The notes beneath the pieces are model-generated. The model was not told the origin of the DNA. It made no database searches and saw nothing but the letters and a program-made list of their open reading frames with translations. A stretch of 6,889 nt of DNA. Origin: an uncultured Eubacteriales bacterium. Its GTDB lineage: Bacteria > Bacillota > Clostridia > Oscillospirales > Oscillospiraceae. The stretch covers positions 1-6,889 of the forward strand of contig USDP01000081.1 in NCBI GenBank assembly GCA_900553545.1. Reading direction: 5' to 3'. A program made the position numbers and the translations under genes. Every line of letters starts with the position of its first letter. Position 1 is the first letter of the stretch. Shown here in pieces: positions 1 to 6,403 of the stretch.

Positions 1-58
1 TAAAGAGAAAGAAAAGAATGGGGGCGCAAAAACAAATAGTTCACCGTGAGACTTTGAG

Positions 59-110
59 AACGGCAGACCAGACCGCCCCACCGGGTAGTCTATTTGGTCT
101 ACCGTTTTTT
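59..110 (+). promoter_or_regulatory. Leader hairpin with T-tract: likely transcription attenuator
   Basis: Bases 59-69 pair with 96-106: an 11-bp stem with a single C-A mismatch (64/101). The inner bases can form a further small hairpin (70-73 with 88-91, and CCC 77-79 with GGG 83-85). The stem runs directly into six T residues at 105-110, which is the shape of an intrinsic terminator. Only 40 bp separate the T-tract from the ATG at 151, and I see no plausible -35/-10 pair there, so the promoter probably lies upstream and the hairpin is transcribed as leader. Because the downstream genes include a GlpA-like dehydrogenase, a GlpP-type glycerol-3-phosphate antiterminator is a reasonable but unproven regulator. 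The alternative is that it simply terminates a gene to the left of the window. I see no gene or clear promoter in bases 1-58. Confidence 0.6.
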
Positions 111-150
111 CAATTTTTATTTGCAAAAACGATCATTTTGAGGTGATTTT

Positions 151-1590
151 ATGTATGATGTGATCATTGTCGGCGCGGGCGTGACGGGCTGCGCCGTCGC
201 CCGGTATCTCAGCCGCTGTCAGGGGAGCTTCCTCGTGCTCGAGCGCGAGGAGGACGTCTGCTGCGGCACCAGCAAGGCCAACAGCGCCATCGTCCATGCG
301 GGCTTCGACGCCGCGCACGGCAGCCTGATGGCAAAATTCAATCTGCGCGGCTGCGAGCTGATGGAGCCGCTGTCCCGTGAATTGGACTTCCCATATCGCC
401 GCAGCGGCAGCCTCGTCGTCTGCATGTCAGAATCCGACCGCCCACGCCTGAACGCCCTCTACGAAAACGGCGTGAAAAACGGCGTGCCCGGCCTCGAGAT
501 CGTCGAGCGCGACCGCCTGCGCGAACTTGAGCCGAACGTCGCCCCGGACGCGGTCGCGGCCCTCTGGGCGCCGACCGGCGCGATCGTCTGTCCCTTCGGC
601 CTGACCATCGCCTTGGCGGAAAACGCCGCCGCCAACGGCGTTCGCTTCCAGTTTGACACAAAAGTCACCGCCATCCGCCCCGAAAATGGCCATTGGGTCA
701 TTGAGACGAACTGCGGCACGTTTGAGACCCGCGCCGTTGTCAACGCGGCGGGCGTCTACGCCGACGTGCTGCACAATCAGGTCAGCGCGCGCAAGCTGCA
801 TATCACGCCGCGCCGCGGCGACTATTGCCTGCTCGACAAGACGACCGGCGACTTTGCACAGCACACGGTCTTCCAGCTCCCCGGGAAATATGGCAAGGGC
901 GTCCTCGTCAGCCCGACCGTCCACGGCAACACCATCGTCGGGCCGACGGCCATCGACATTGAGGACAAGGACGGTACGAACACCACCGCCGCCGGTCTCG
1001 ACGAGCTGATCACCAAGGCCGGGGCCACCATGCAGAATCTGCCCATCCGTCAGGTCATCACGAGCTTTGCAGGTCTCCGTGCCCACGAGGACGGCCACGA
1101 ATTCATCCTCGGCGAATGCCCGGACGCACCCGGCTTCTTCGACTGCGCGGGCATCGAATCGCCCGGCCTCAGCTCTGCGCCCGCCATCGGCGAATATACC
1201 GCGCAGCTCCTGCAAGAGAAGCTTTCGCTTGCAGAAAATACCGACTTTGTCGGAACACGCACCGGAATCCTCGACCCAAAGACGCTCTCCCGCGAGGACT
1301 ACAACGCCCTGATCGCGCGCGACCCGGCCTACGGCCGCATCATCTGCCGCTGCGAGCAGGTCACGGAAGGGGAGATCGTCGACGCAATCCATCGCGTCCC
1401 CGGCGCACGCAGCCTCGACGGCGTGAAACGCCGCACCCGCGCGGGCATGGGCCGCTGTCAGGCGGGCTTCTGTTCGCCGAGGGTGATGGCCATTCTGGCG
1501 CGGGAGCTCGGCGTGGACGAAGCGGAGATCACAAAATCCGGCGGCCATTCGCAGCTGCTGACCGGCTATCCGAAGGAGGGAATGAAATGA
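151..1590 (+). CDS. GlpA-like FAD-dependent dehydrogenase with C-terminal BFD [2Fe-2S] domain
   Basis: A 479-residue soluble flavoprotein of the DAO/GlpA superfamily, predicted to oxidise a small hydroxy or amino substrate, most likely glycerol 3-phosphate. The N-terminal FAD site is GAGVTG at residues 8-13, with acidic E31 ending the second strand. The family's substrate-pocket segment GTSKANSAIVHAG is at 39-51, NAAG at 198-201, GLRAHED at 308-314 and ESPGLSSAPA at 336-345. The C-terminal BFD-like domain carries C399-x-C401 and C436-x4-C441, the same Cys pattern as E. coli GlpA, expected to bind [2Fe-2S]. Unlike E. coli GlpA (about 540 residues) it stops soon after this domain. The ATG at 151 follows a GAGGTGA ribosome binding site at 140-146 with a short 4-base spacer. 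It overlaps the next gene by ATGA. LhgO-like 2-hydroxyacid oxidation is an alternative; the substrate cannot be decided from sequence alone. Confidence 0.9.
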   Translation: MYDVIIVGAGVTGCAVARYLSRCQGSFLVLEREEDVCCGTSKANSAIVHAGFDAAHGSLMAKFNLRGCELMEPLSRELDFPYRRSGSLVVCMSESDRPRLNALYENGVKNGVPGLEIVERDRLRELEPNVAPDAVAALWAPTGAIVCPFGLTIALAENAAANGVRFQFDTKVTAIRPENGHWVIETNCGTFETRAVVNAAGVYADVLHNQVSARKLHITPRRGDYCLLDKTTGDFAQHTVFQLPGKYGKGVLVSPTVHGNTIVGPTAIDIEDKDGTNTTAAGLDELITKAGATMQNLPIRQVITSFAGLRAHEDGHEFILGECPDAPGFFDCAGIESPGLSSAPAIGEYTAQLLQEKLSLAENTDFVGTRTGILDPKTLSREDYNALIARDPAYGRIICRCEQVTEGEIVDAIHRVPGARSLDGVKRRTRAGMGRCQAGFCSPRVMAILARELGVDEAEITKSGGHSQLLTGYPKEGMK

Positions 1591-2846
1591 AACAGGTCGA
1601 CGTGCTCATCATCGGCGGCGGCCCGGCGGGCCTTGCCGCGGCGATTGCCGCGCACGACGCGGGCTGCCAAAACGTCCTGATTCTGGAACGGGACGCGCAG
1701 CTCGGCGGCATCCTCAACCAGTGCATCCACAACGGCTTCGGACTCCATACCTTCCAGGAGGAGCTGACCGGCCCGGAATATGCCCAGCGCTTCATCGATC
1801 AGGCCGCGCAGCGAAACATCCCGTTCCAACTGAATACCATGGTGCTCAGCATCGCGCCGGACAAGACCGTCACCGCACTCAACTCGATAGACGGCTGCTT
1901 TACAATTCAGGCGAAGAGCGTCATCCTCGCCATGGGCTGCCGCGAACGGCCACGCGGTGCGCTGAACATTCCCGGCTTCCGTCCTGCGGGCATCTACTCC
2001 GCCGGGACGGCGCAGCGCCTCGTCAACATCGAGGGCCGCATGGTCGGCCACCGCGTCGTCATCCTTGGCAGCGGCGACATCGGCCTGATCATGGCCCGCC
2101 GCATGACGCTCGAGGGCGCAAAAGTCCTCGCCGTCGCGGAGCTGATGCCGTATTCCGGCGGCCTCAAGCGGAACATCGTCCAGTGCCTCGACGATTTCGG
2201 CATTCCGCTCTACCTGAGTCATACCGTCGTCGACATCGAGGGCCGTGAGCGCGTCACCGGCGTGACCATCGCCGAGGTCGGCGCCGACCGCCGTCCCATC
2301 CCCGACACCGAGCGCCATTACGACTGCGACACGCTCCTGCTCTCCTGCGGACTCATCCCGGAAAATGAGTTGACGCGCGGCCTCGGCGCAGCCATCAGCC
2401 CCGTGACGAACGGCCCGTTGGTCAACGAACGGCTCGAAACGTCCGTTCCCGGCGTCTTCGCCTGCGGCAACGTTCTCCACGTTCACGATCTGGTCGACTA
2501 CGTCAGTCAGGAAGCGGCCGCGGCGGGCCGCGCTGCCGCAAATTACGCTGCGGAAGGGGAGACCGCCGCGCATGAGATCCCCATCGCCATCTCCGGCGGC
2601 GCGCGCTATACCGTTCCCGCCACGCTCGACCCGTCGTGCATCCGCGAAGACCTGACCGTCCGCTTCCGCGTCGGCAGCGTCATGCGCAGCCGCCGCATCG
2701 TCGTCACATTCGACGGTGAACCGGTCGTGCAGAAAAAACGCCCCATCCTCGCGCCCGGCGAGATGGAGCAGGTCGTGCTGACGCCCGCGATGTTTGCTGC
2801 GCACCCGAACGTCCAGGACATCAAAATCAGCATTGAGGAGGCGTAA
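1587..2846 (+). CDS. FAD/NAD(P)-dependent oxidoreductase, partner of the GlpA-like subunit
   Basis: A 419-residue pyridine nucleotide-disulfide oxidoreductase fold (Pyr_redox_2). The FAD motif GGGPAG is at residues 10-15. The conserved GGILNQCIHNGFG stretch is at 40-52, GCRERPRG at 117-124, a second dinucleotide motif GSGDIG at 161-166 that should bind NAD(P)H, and the C-terminal flavin-contact motif around ACGN (292-295). There is no redox CxxC, so it is not a thioredoxin reductase. It most resembles the alpha subunits of opine oxidase, HcnB and dye-linked proline dehydrogenase, which pair with a DAO-type subunit. A roughly 90-residue C-terminal extension after the flavin domain looks like an added beta-rich domain. 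The start at 1587 is set by the ATGA overlap with the previous stop and a GAAGGAGGG ribosome binding site at 1572-1580. The overlap suggests translational coupling and a stoichiometric complex. It probably passes substrate-derived electrons to or from NAD(P). Confidence 0.88.
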   Translation: MKQVDVLIIGGGPAGLAAAIAAHDAGCQNVLILERDAQLGGILNQCIHNGFGLHTFQEELTGPEYAQRFIDQAAQRNIPFQLNTMVLSIAPDKTVTALNSIDGCFTIQAKSVILAMGCRERPRGALNIPGFRPAGIYSAGTAQRLVNIEGRMVGHRVVILGSGDIGLIMARRMTLEGAKVLAVAELMPYSGGLKRNIVQCLDDFGIPLYLSHTVVDIEGRERVTGVTIAEVGADRRPIPDTERHYDCDTLLLSCGLIPENELTRGLGAAISPVTNGPLVNERLETSVPGVFACGNVLHVHDLVDYVSQEAAAAGRAAANYAAEGETAAHEIPIAISGGARYTVPATLDPSCIREDLTVRFRVGSVMRSRRIVVTFDGEPVVQKKRPILAPGEMEQVVLTPAMFAAHPNVQDIKISIEEA

Positions 2847-2849
2847 ATC

Positions 2850-3215
2850 ATGGAAAAGCGAACATTGACCTGTATCAACTGCCCCCTCGGCTGTCAGATC
2901 GAGGTGACGCTGGACGGCGGCACCGTCCAGTCCATCACCGGCAACACCTGCAAGCGCGGCGCGGAGTATGCGGCCAAGGAAGTCACACACCCGACGCGCA
3001 TCGTCACGACGTCCGTCGCCGTCACCGGCAGCAAGACAGGGGCATATACCGTCAGCTGTAAGACCGCGTCCGATATTCCGAAGGAGAAGATCTTTGCCGT
3101 CATCGATGCGCTCCGCGGCCTGACCATCTCCGCGCCCGTCCGCATCGGCGACGTCCTTCTGCCAGACGCCGCCGGAACCGGCGTTCCCATCATTGCCACC
3201 AAACATGTAGATTGA
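2850..3215 (+). CDS. DUF1667 family four-cysteine protein, putative Fe-S subunit
   Basis: A 121-residue protein recognised as DUF1667 by its N-terminal cysteine signature, length and position after two flavoproteins. Cysteines 8, 11, 15 and 34 form C-x2-C-x3-C-x18-C, with C34 followed by K-R-G. This resembles the N-terminal [4Fe-4S] motif of molybdopterin oxidoreductases, so a bound iron-sulfur cluster is likely, although no biochemical role is established that I know of. The rest is a small domain ending near the IGDVLLPDAAG segment, with no signal peptide or membrane helix. The start follows a GAGGAGG ribosome binding site (2835-2841, 8-base spacer) lying inside the end of the preceding gene; the gap to that gene's stop is 3 bp. 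It is probably the third subunit of the dehydrogenase complex, standing where GlpC would be in E. coli but unrelated to it. Confidence 0.88.
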   Translation: MEKRTLTCINCPLGCQIEVTLDGGTVQSITGNTCKRGAEYAAKEVTHPTRIVTTSVAVTGSKTGAYTVSCKTASDIPKEKIFAVIDALRGLTISAPVRIGDVLLPDAAGTGVPIIATKHVD

Positions 3216-3217
3216 TA

Positions 3218-3253
3218 AACCCCCGCCCCGCGCACATGCGCGAGGCGGGGGTT
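3218..3253. terminator. Convergent GC-rich hairpin terminator, probably bidirectional
   Basis: Bases 3218-3227 pair perfectly with 3244-3253 (AACCCCCGCC with GGCGGGGGTT). After one C-A mismatch an inner stem, 3229-3233 with 3238-3242, closes an ACAT loop. The hairpin begins 2 bp after the DUF1667 stop and ends 8 bp before the stop of the convergent permease, so one structure serves both transcripts. The flanking T-runs are short on both strands (TTCT on +, TTTATC on -), so efficiency may depend on the very stable stem. Confidence 0.8.
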
Positions 3254-3261
3254 CTGATATG

Positions 3262-4122
3262 TTAGAACAACATCAACAGCGTCCCGCCGACCACAAGGAT
3301 CAGCCCAACCGCCGCCTTTTTGCTCAGCTTTTCGTGGAACACGAGGTAGGAGAACAGAATGGTCACGAGGATGCTCAGCTTGTCGATCGGCGCGACAACG
3401 CTGGCAGGCCCATCCTGCAAGGCCTTGTAATAGCAGAGCCAGCTCCCGCCCGTGGCAAGTCCGGACAGGCAGATGAAGCCCAGCTCATTTTTCGGGATCT
3501 TGCGCACCAGCGCGCCCTTTCCCGTGACGAACACCATCATCCACGACATGATCAGGACTACGCCCGTCCGAATGGCCGTCCCGAGGTTGGACTCCACACC
3601 CGTAATGCCGATCTTGCCGAGGATCGACGTCAGGCTTGCGAACACAGCCGATCCGGCTGCGTACAAAAGCCAGCTTCCGCCCGCTTTGGCCGCCCCAGTG
3701 GACTGTTTCTTCTCGATCATCAGATGCGTGCCCGCCGCGATGCAGACCATGCCGATCCCGCGCGTCCAGCTCAGCGTTTCGTGCAGAAACAGCACCGCCA
3801 GCAAAATGGTCAATACCGTGCTGGACTTGTCGACCGGCACGACCTTGTTCACGTCGCCGATCTGCAAGGCCCGGAAATAGCAGAGCCAGCTCGCGCCGGT
3901 TGCCAGGCCCGACAGCACCAGAAACAGCAGCGTCCGTCCGCTGATTTCTGCCAACTGCGCCTCCGACCCAACGAGAAAGACCATCCCCCACGAAAACGCC
4001 AGCACCACGATTGTCCGGATGGCGGTCGCGACCGTTGAATCCGTCTTACGGATGCCGCATTTTGCGAGGATGGCCGTCAAGCCCGCAAACAGCGCCGAAC
4101 CAAACGCATACAAAACCCACAT
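3262..4122 (-). CDS. EamA/DMT-family permease (10 predicted membrane helices)
   Basis: A 286-residue integral membrane protein of the drug/metabolite transporter superfamily; the substrate is unknown and could be a metabolite, amino acid or drug. It is made of two EamA repeats of about five hydrophobic segments each (roughly 3-136 and 151-286), joined by a short polar linker (KKQSTGAAKAGG). The repeats are unusually alike: SGLATGASWLCYFRAL at 71-86 against SGLATGGSWLCYYKAL at 220-235, TAIRT at 33-37 and 182-186, and PVDKSS/PIDKLS followed by a helix ending FLHE/VFHE. I chose the ATG at 4122 because the protein then begins MWVLYAFGSALFAG, typical of the family, with AGGA 9 bases upstream. An ATG nine bases earlier (4131) has AGGA directly abutting it and is less likely. 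It converges on the dehydrogenase operon and lies downstream of acsB behind hairpins; no functional link to either is evident. Confidence 0.9.
   Translation of the reverse strand: MWVLYAFGSALFAGLTAILAKCGIRKTDSTVATAIRTIVVLAFSWGMVFLVGSEAQLAEISGRTLLFLVLSGLATGASWLCYFRALQIGDVNKVVPVDKSSTVLTILLAVLFLHETLSWTRGIGMVCIAAGTHLMIEKKQSTGAAKAGGSWLLYAAGSAVFASLTSILGKIGITGVESNLGTAIRTGVVLIMSWMMVFVTGKGALVRKIPKNELGFICLSGLATGGSWLCYYKALQDGPASVVAPIDKLSILVTILFSYLVFHEKLSKKAAVGLILVVGGTLLMLF
3429..3445. repeat. 17-bp direct repeat, copy 1 (inside the permease)
   Basis: Identical to bases 3876-3892. The 447-bp offset equals 149 codons, the exact distance between the two EamA repeats, and both copies encode the SWLCY segment. 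It is a DNA-level remnant of, or conversion between, the internally duplicated halves, not a mobile or regulatory repeat. Confidence 0.7.
3876..3892. repeat. 17-bp direct repeat, copy 2 (inside the permease)
   Basis: Second copy of the sequence at 3429-3445, lying in the first EamA repeat of the protein. The same reading phase and codons are kept in both copies. Confidence 0.7.
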
Positions 4123-4173
4123 AGACTCCATTCCTATCCAATGCAAGGCTCCAACCGGAGCAACAGCATACAT

Positions 4174-4199
4174 AAGGGAGCGGATCACTCCGCCCCCTT
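4174..4199 (-). terminator. Second hairpin downstream of acsB
   Basis: Bases 4174-4184 pair with 4189-4199: an 11-bp stem with one A-C mismatch and a TCAC loop. On the minus strand the stem ends in CCCTT followed by ATGTATGCTGTT, a poor U-tract. It lies 45 bp after the acsB stop and about 50 bp before the permease start. It probably acts with the stronger hairpin at 4204-4233 to end or stabilise the acsB transcript. A third, weaker 5-bp hairpin (4148-4152 with 4157-4161) follows it. Confidence 0.5.
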
Positions 4200-4203
4200 G
4201 CAG

Positions 4204-4233
4204 GATGCGCACGGGCGGTTGCCCGTGCGCATC
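4204..4233 (-). terminator. Perfect 13-bp hairpin directly downstream of acsB
   Basis: Bases 4204-4216 (GATGCGCACGGGC) pair perfectly with 4221-4233 around a GGTT loop (AACC on the acsB transcript). It begins 10 bases after the acsB stop codon. No T-run follows, so it may be a transcript 3'-end stabiliser or a factor-assisted terminator more than a textbook intrinsic terminator. The 121-bp gap 4123-4243 is otherwise non-coding, and I see no convincing promoter for the permease in it. Confidence 0.6.
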
Positions 4234-4243
4234 GAAATCATGA

Positions 4244-6385
4244 TTACATATCCAGCGGCTCCATGCCGAGAACCGGGTGGCCAACCTCGGTGAGGTACGC
4301 CAGCAGCTCTTCGGGATCGCCGGACGGGCAGTTGGTCTCGTCTGCAACCATATCGGCGAAGTTGTCGATATCGTACAGCTCTTTCGCGGTTTCGTTCAGC
4401 TTGTCGCGGATCTGATCCTTCAGTTCCTTCGGCAGCCAGACCAGACGAGCCACGCCGCCCTCGGCCTTCAGGAACTTGTGGGATGCGATGTAGTGCTTGC
4501 CGTGGCCCATGAAGCCCGGGGTCTGCACGCCGCCGCCCGTCATGGAGGCCATTTCGGAGAACGTCATGCCCAGCGGGGTCATGCCGGCATACTCACGGCA
4601 GGTGATGACAACACCCATCGAGCACGGCTCAATGCCGCAGATGCACTCGAAGCAGCCGCAGGAGGTCATCGGGTCCTCGAGCAGGGAGTACAGCGTGACA
4701 TGCTCCAGCGCACCGTGGGAGTATTCCGCGACGGCCTCGTCGACGTCTTCGTACCGGCCGGTACGCTCGTCGAGGCAGCGCTCCTTGGTGACGACCTGGC
4801 AGGGACCCTGCGGGTCAAGCTCATTGGTGGCCTTGGCGTCCAGCCAGGACACAGCGCCGCAGAGGCCGAGACGCTCCGGCGTGACGATGCAGACGTGGCT
4901 CGGAGAGAACGCCTGGCACATGATGCAGGAGTAGAACACCGGCACAGATTCGTCGGTCATGCTCTTCAGACGCTCGTCGCGCTTATCAAAGACCTCGTTC
5001 GCGTGCTTGCGCAGCGCGGCGTTCGGCTCGTCGCCGACGACGATCTTGACCTGGCACTTGTCGACCACAGTGTCGAATTCGGACTTGATCTTCGCGTACA
5101 GGACTTCGCCGATGTGGCGGAAGCGGAAGCCGGCCTCAAAGTCGGCCTTGTTGATACGGACACGGATCATGTCGCGCTGGCCGGTGTGCATTAGACCCTC
5201 AACGCAGTTCAGGAACTGGTGGATCTTACGCTCGAAGACCGGCTCGAAGTCGGGCTGCATGTTCTTGCCCGCAACCTCGACGGTGTAGCTCAGGGAAATC
5301 TTGGAGCCGCATTCCAGCTCATCCAGCTCGGGACCCTCGACGACGATCTTGTGATCCTCGACCTCGGAGGCGTCCTTCGTGGTGACCAGCTCGAAGCAGT
5401 CCTTGCGGGAGCCGTCAATTTCGATCTGCATGTCGCCCTTGCGGATGATCTCGCCTTCGAACGCGGAGGAGTAGGAGACAGGAATGTCGATCTTCGTGAT
5501 CTTCAGCTTGATGCCGCGTGCCTCGATGGAGGTGTCGATCCAGTCCTTGGTGTCGTCATAGATGATCAGGGACTTCGGAACGGCCCACATGTCGTCGTGG
5601 TCGTTCGTGATGACCGGGAAGCCCAGCTTGATGGCGCCGGCGCCGCAGGCAACGGTGATGTCGTTGACCGGTTTGTAGGCGTTGACGAACGCATTGAGGC
5701 GGTCGAAGGTGTACTTGTGGAAACCCTCTGCATCGCCCGGCTGGATCGCGCCGAAGATCATGGCGGCACGCACGACGAGGGAGATGACATGGCCGACCGA
5801 CCAGATCTCTTCGCCGACGGGGACGACACGGACGGGGAAGCCCATGGACAGGCCCGCCTCGACGGCCTGCTCAATAATGCCGCCGATCAGGAACACGAAA
5901 ATACCGCGGGACTGATAGCCCTTGATGGTCTCGACCGCTTCCTCGGTGGAGGGAGCCGGCCCGATCATGACGACGAAGCCGGGGATATCGCCGGTGACCA
6001 GCGGCACGCCCAGCTCACGGACTTCCGCGTCGGTGAAATGGCCGTGATAGTTGGTGCCTTCGTAAGGAGATTCGGTCTTGACGTACTTGCACGCCTCGAT
6101 CATCTCCGCGGCGATGGCGGTGCCGACGCCGGACTGGAAGATGGAGTTCGTGCGCGGCTCGCGGAGCATCATGGCCTTCACATCGGCCAGCGCGTCCTGC
6201 AATTCGCCGACGTTCGTGACCTTCTTGCCGATGTAGGCATAGATACAGGCCAGGAAGTAGGCGGTGGAGGGCATGGTCAGCGCGGCGTCGCGGCCAACCT
6301 CTGCAACGATCTTGTTGACTTCTTCTTCGGCCTTCGCGAACATCTCGTCGGAGCCGTTGAAGACTCTTTCAAACAATGTCTTCAT
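4244..6385 (-). CDS. acsB: Acetyl-CoA synthase (CODH/ACS complex, bacterial AcsB)
   Basis: A 713-residue cytoplasmic acetyl-CoA synthase that joins CO, a methyl group from the corrinoid Fe-S protein and CoA to form acetyl-CoA, the final step of the Wood-Ljungdahl carbonyl branch. The nickel-iron A-cluster ligands are all present: C487, C490, C499 and C509 for the [4Fe-4S] cluster, and C576-G577-C578 for the distal nickel. Their spacing (3, 9, 10 and 67) is identical to Moorella thermoacetica C506, C509, C518, C528 and C595-G-C597. F493 matches the conserved A-cluster phenylalanine (F512). The length is close to the 729-residue Moorella enzyme and includes the N-terminal domain that contacts CO dehydrogenase, which archaeal CdhC lacks. 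It lies 18 bp after cooC, so the two are surely cotranscribed. The start has AAGGA 13 bases upstream, an unusually long spacer, and the ATG sits in a small inverted repeat. No frameshift or missing ligand is seen. Confidence 0.97.
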   Translation of the reverse strand: MKTLFERVFNGSDEMFAKAEEEVNKIVAEVGRDAALTMPSTAYFLACIYAYIGKKVTNVGELQDALADVKAMMLREPRTNSIFQSGVGTAIAAEMIEACKYVKTESPYEGTNYHGHFTDAEVRELGVPLVTGDIPGFVVMIGPAPSTEEAVETIKGYQSRGIFVFLIGGIIEQAVEAGLSMGFPVRVVPVGEEIWSVGHVISLVVRAAMIFGAIQPGDAEGFHKYTFDRLNAFVNAYKPVNDITVACGAGAIKLGFPVITNDHDDMWAVPKSLIIYDDTKDWIDTSIEARGIKLKITKIDIPVSYSSAFEGEIIRKGDMQIEIDGSRKDCFELVTTKDASEVEDHKIVVEGPELDELECGSKISLSYTVEVAGKNMQPDFEPVFERKIHQFLNCVEGLMHTGQRDMIRVRINKADFEAGFRFRHIGEVLYAKIKSEFDTVVDKCQVKIVVGDEPNAALRKHANEVFDKRDERLKSMTDESVPVFYSCIMCQAFSPSHVCIVTPERLGLCGAVSWLDAKATNELDPQGPCQVVTKERCLDERTGRYEDVDEAVAEYSHGALEHVTLYSLLEDPMTSCGCFECICGIEPCSMGVVITCREYAGMTPLGMTFSEMASMTGGGVQTPGFMGHGKHYIASHKFLKAEGGVARLVWLPKELKDQIRDKLNETAKELYDIDNFADMVADETNCPSGDPEELLAYLTEVGHPVLGMEPLDM

Positions 6386-6403
6386 TGTAGGTAATCATTC
6401 CTT
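6373..6403 (-). promoter_or_regulatory. acsB translation start region: distant Shine-Dalgarno and start-codon hairpin
   Basis: On the minus strand the cooC stop TGA (6406-6404) runs straight into AAGGA (6403-6399), followed by a 13-base spacer to the acsB ATG at 6385-6383. The start codon lies in the left arm of a perfect 6-bp inverted repeat, ACAATG-AAGA-CATTGT (6388-6373). The repeat is AT-rich and weak, so a regulatory role is only possible. No in-frame alternative start better placed for the ribosome binding site was seen. Confidence 0.4.

Noticed and set aside
54..82. TTGAGA at 54-59 as a -35 box for the first operon.
   Set aside because: No AT-rich -10 element lies 16-18 bases downstream; that position is CCCACC inside the hairpin.
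18..146. A 42-codon open frame from ATG 18 to TGA 144-146, covering the leader hairpin and ending in the ribosome binding site of the first gene, with purine-rich sequence upstream.
   Set aside because: Composition looks like translated hairpin and T-tract, there is no recognisable domain, and the terminator-like structure lies inside it. A leader peptide is possible but unsupported.
1116..1586. A 157-codon in-frame extension upstream of the second gene's start.
   Set aside because: It overlaps the end of the first gene in another frame and encodes Arg/Pro-rich shadow sequence. The ATG at 1587 has an ideal ribosome binding site and a family-typical N-terminus.
1566..3206. 546-codon open frame on the minus strand opposite the second and third genes, and a similar 373-codon one at 427-1548.
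   Set aside because: Mirror frames of GC-rich codon positions; low-complexity Arg/Ala/Gly/Asp-rich products, no domains, and the plus-strand genes have motifs, ribosome binding sites and operon spacing.
4123..4347. A 75-codon N-terminal extension of the permease frame reaching into acsB.
   Set aside because: It runs through the hairpins and the end of acsB and is not hydrophobic or family-like; MWVLYAFG is the natural start.
5219..6394. 391-codon open frame on the plus strand opposite acsB, and another of 305 codons at 4277-5194.
   Set aside because: Antisense shadow of acsB, whose identity is certain from its A-cluster ligands; the products are Asp/Gly/Val-rich without domain features.
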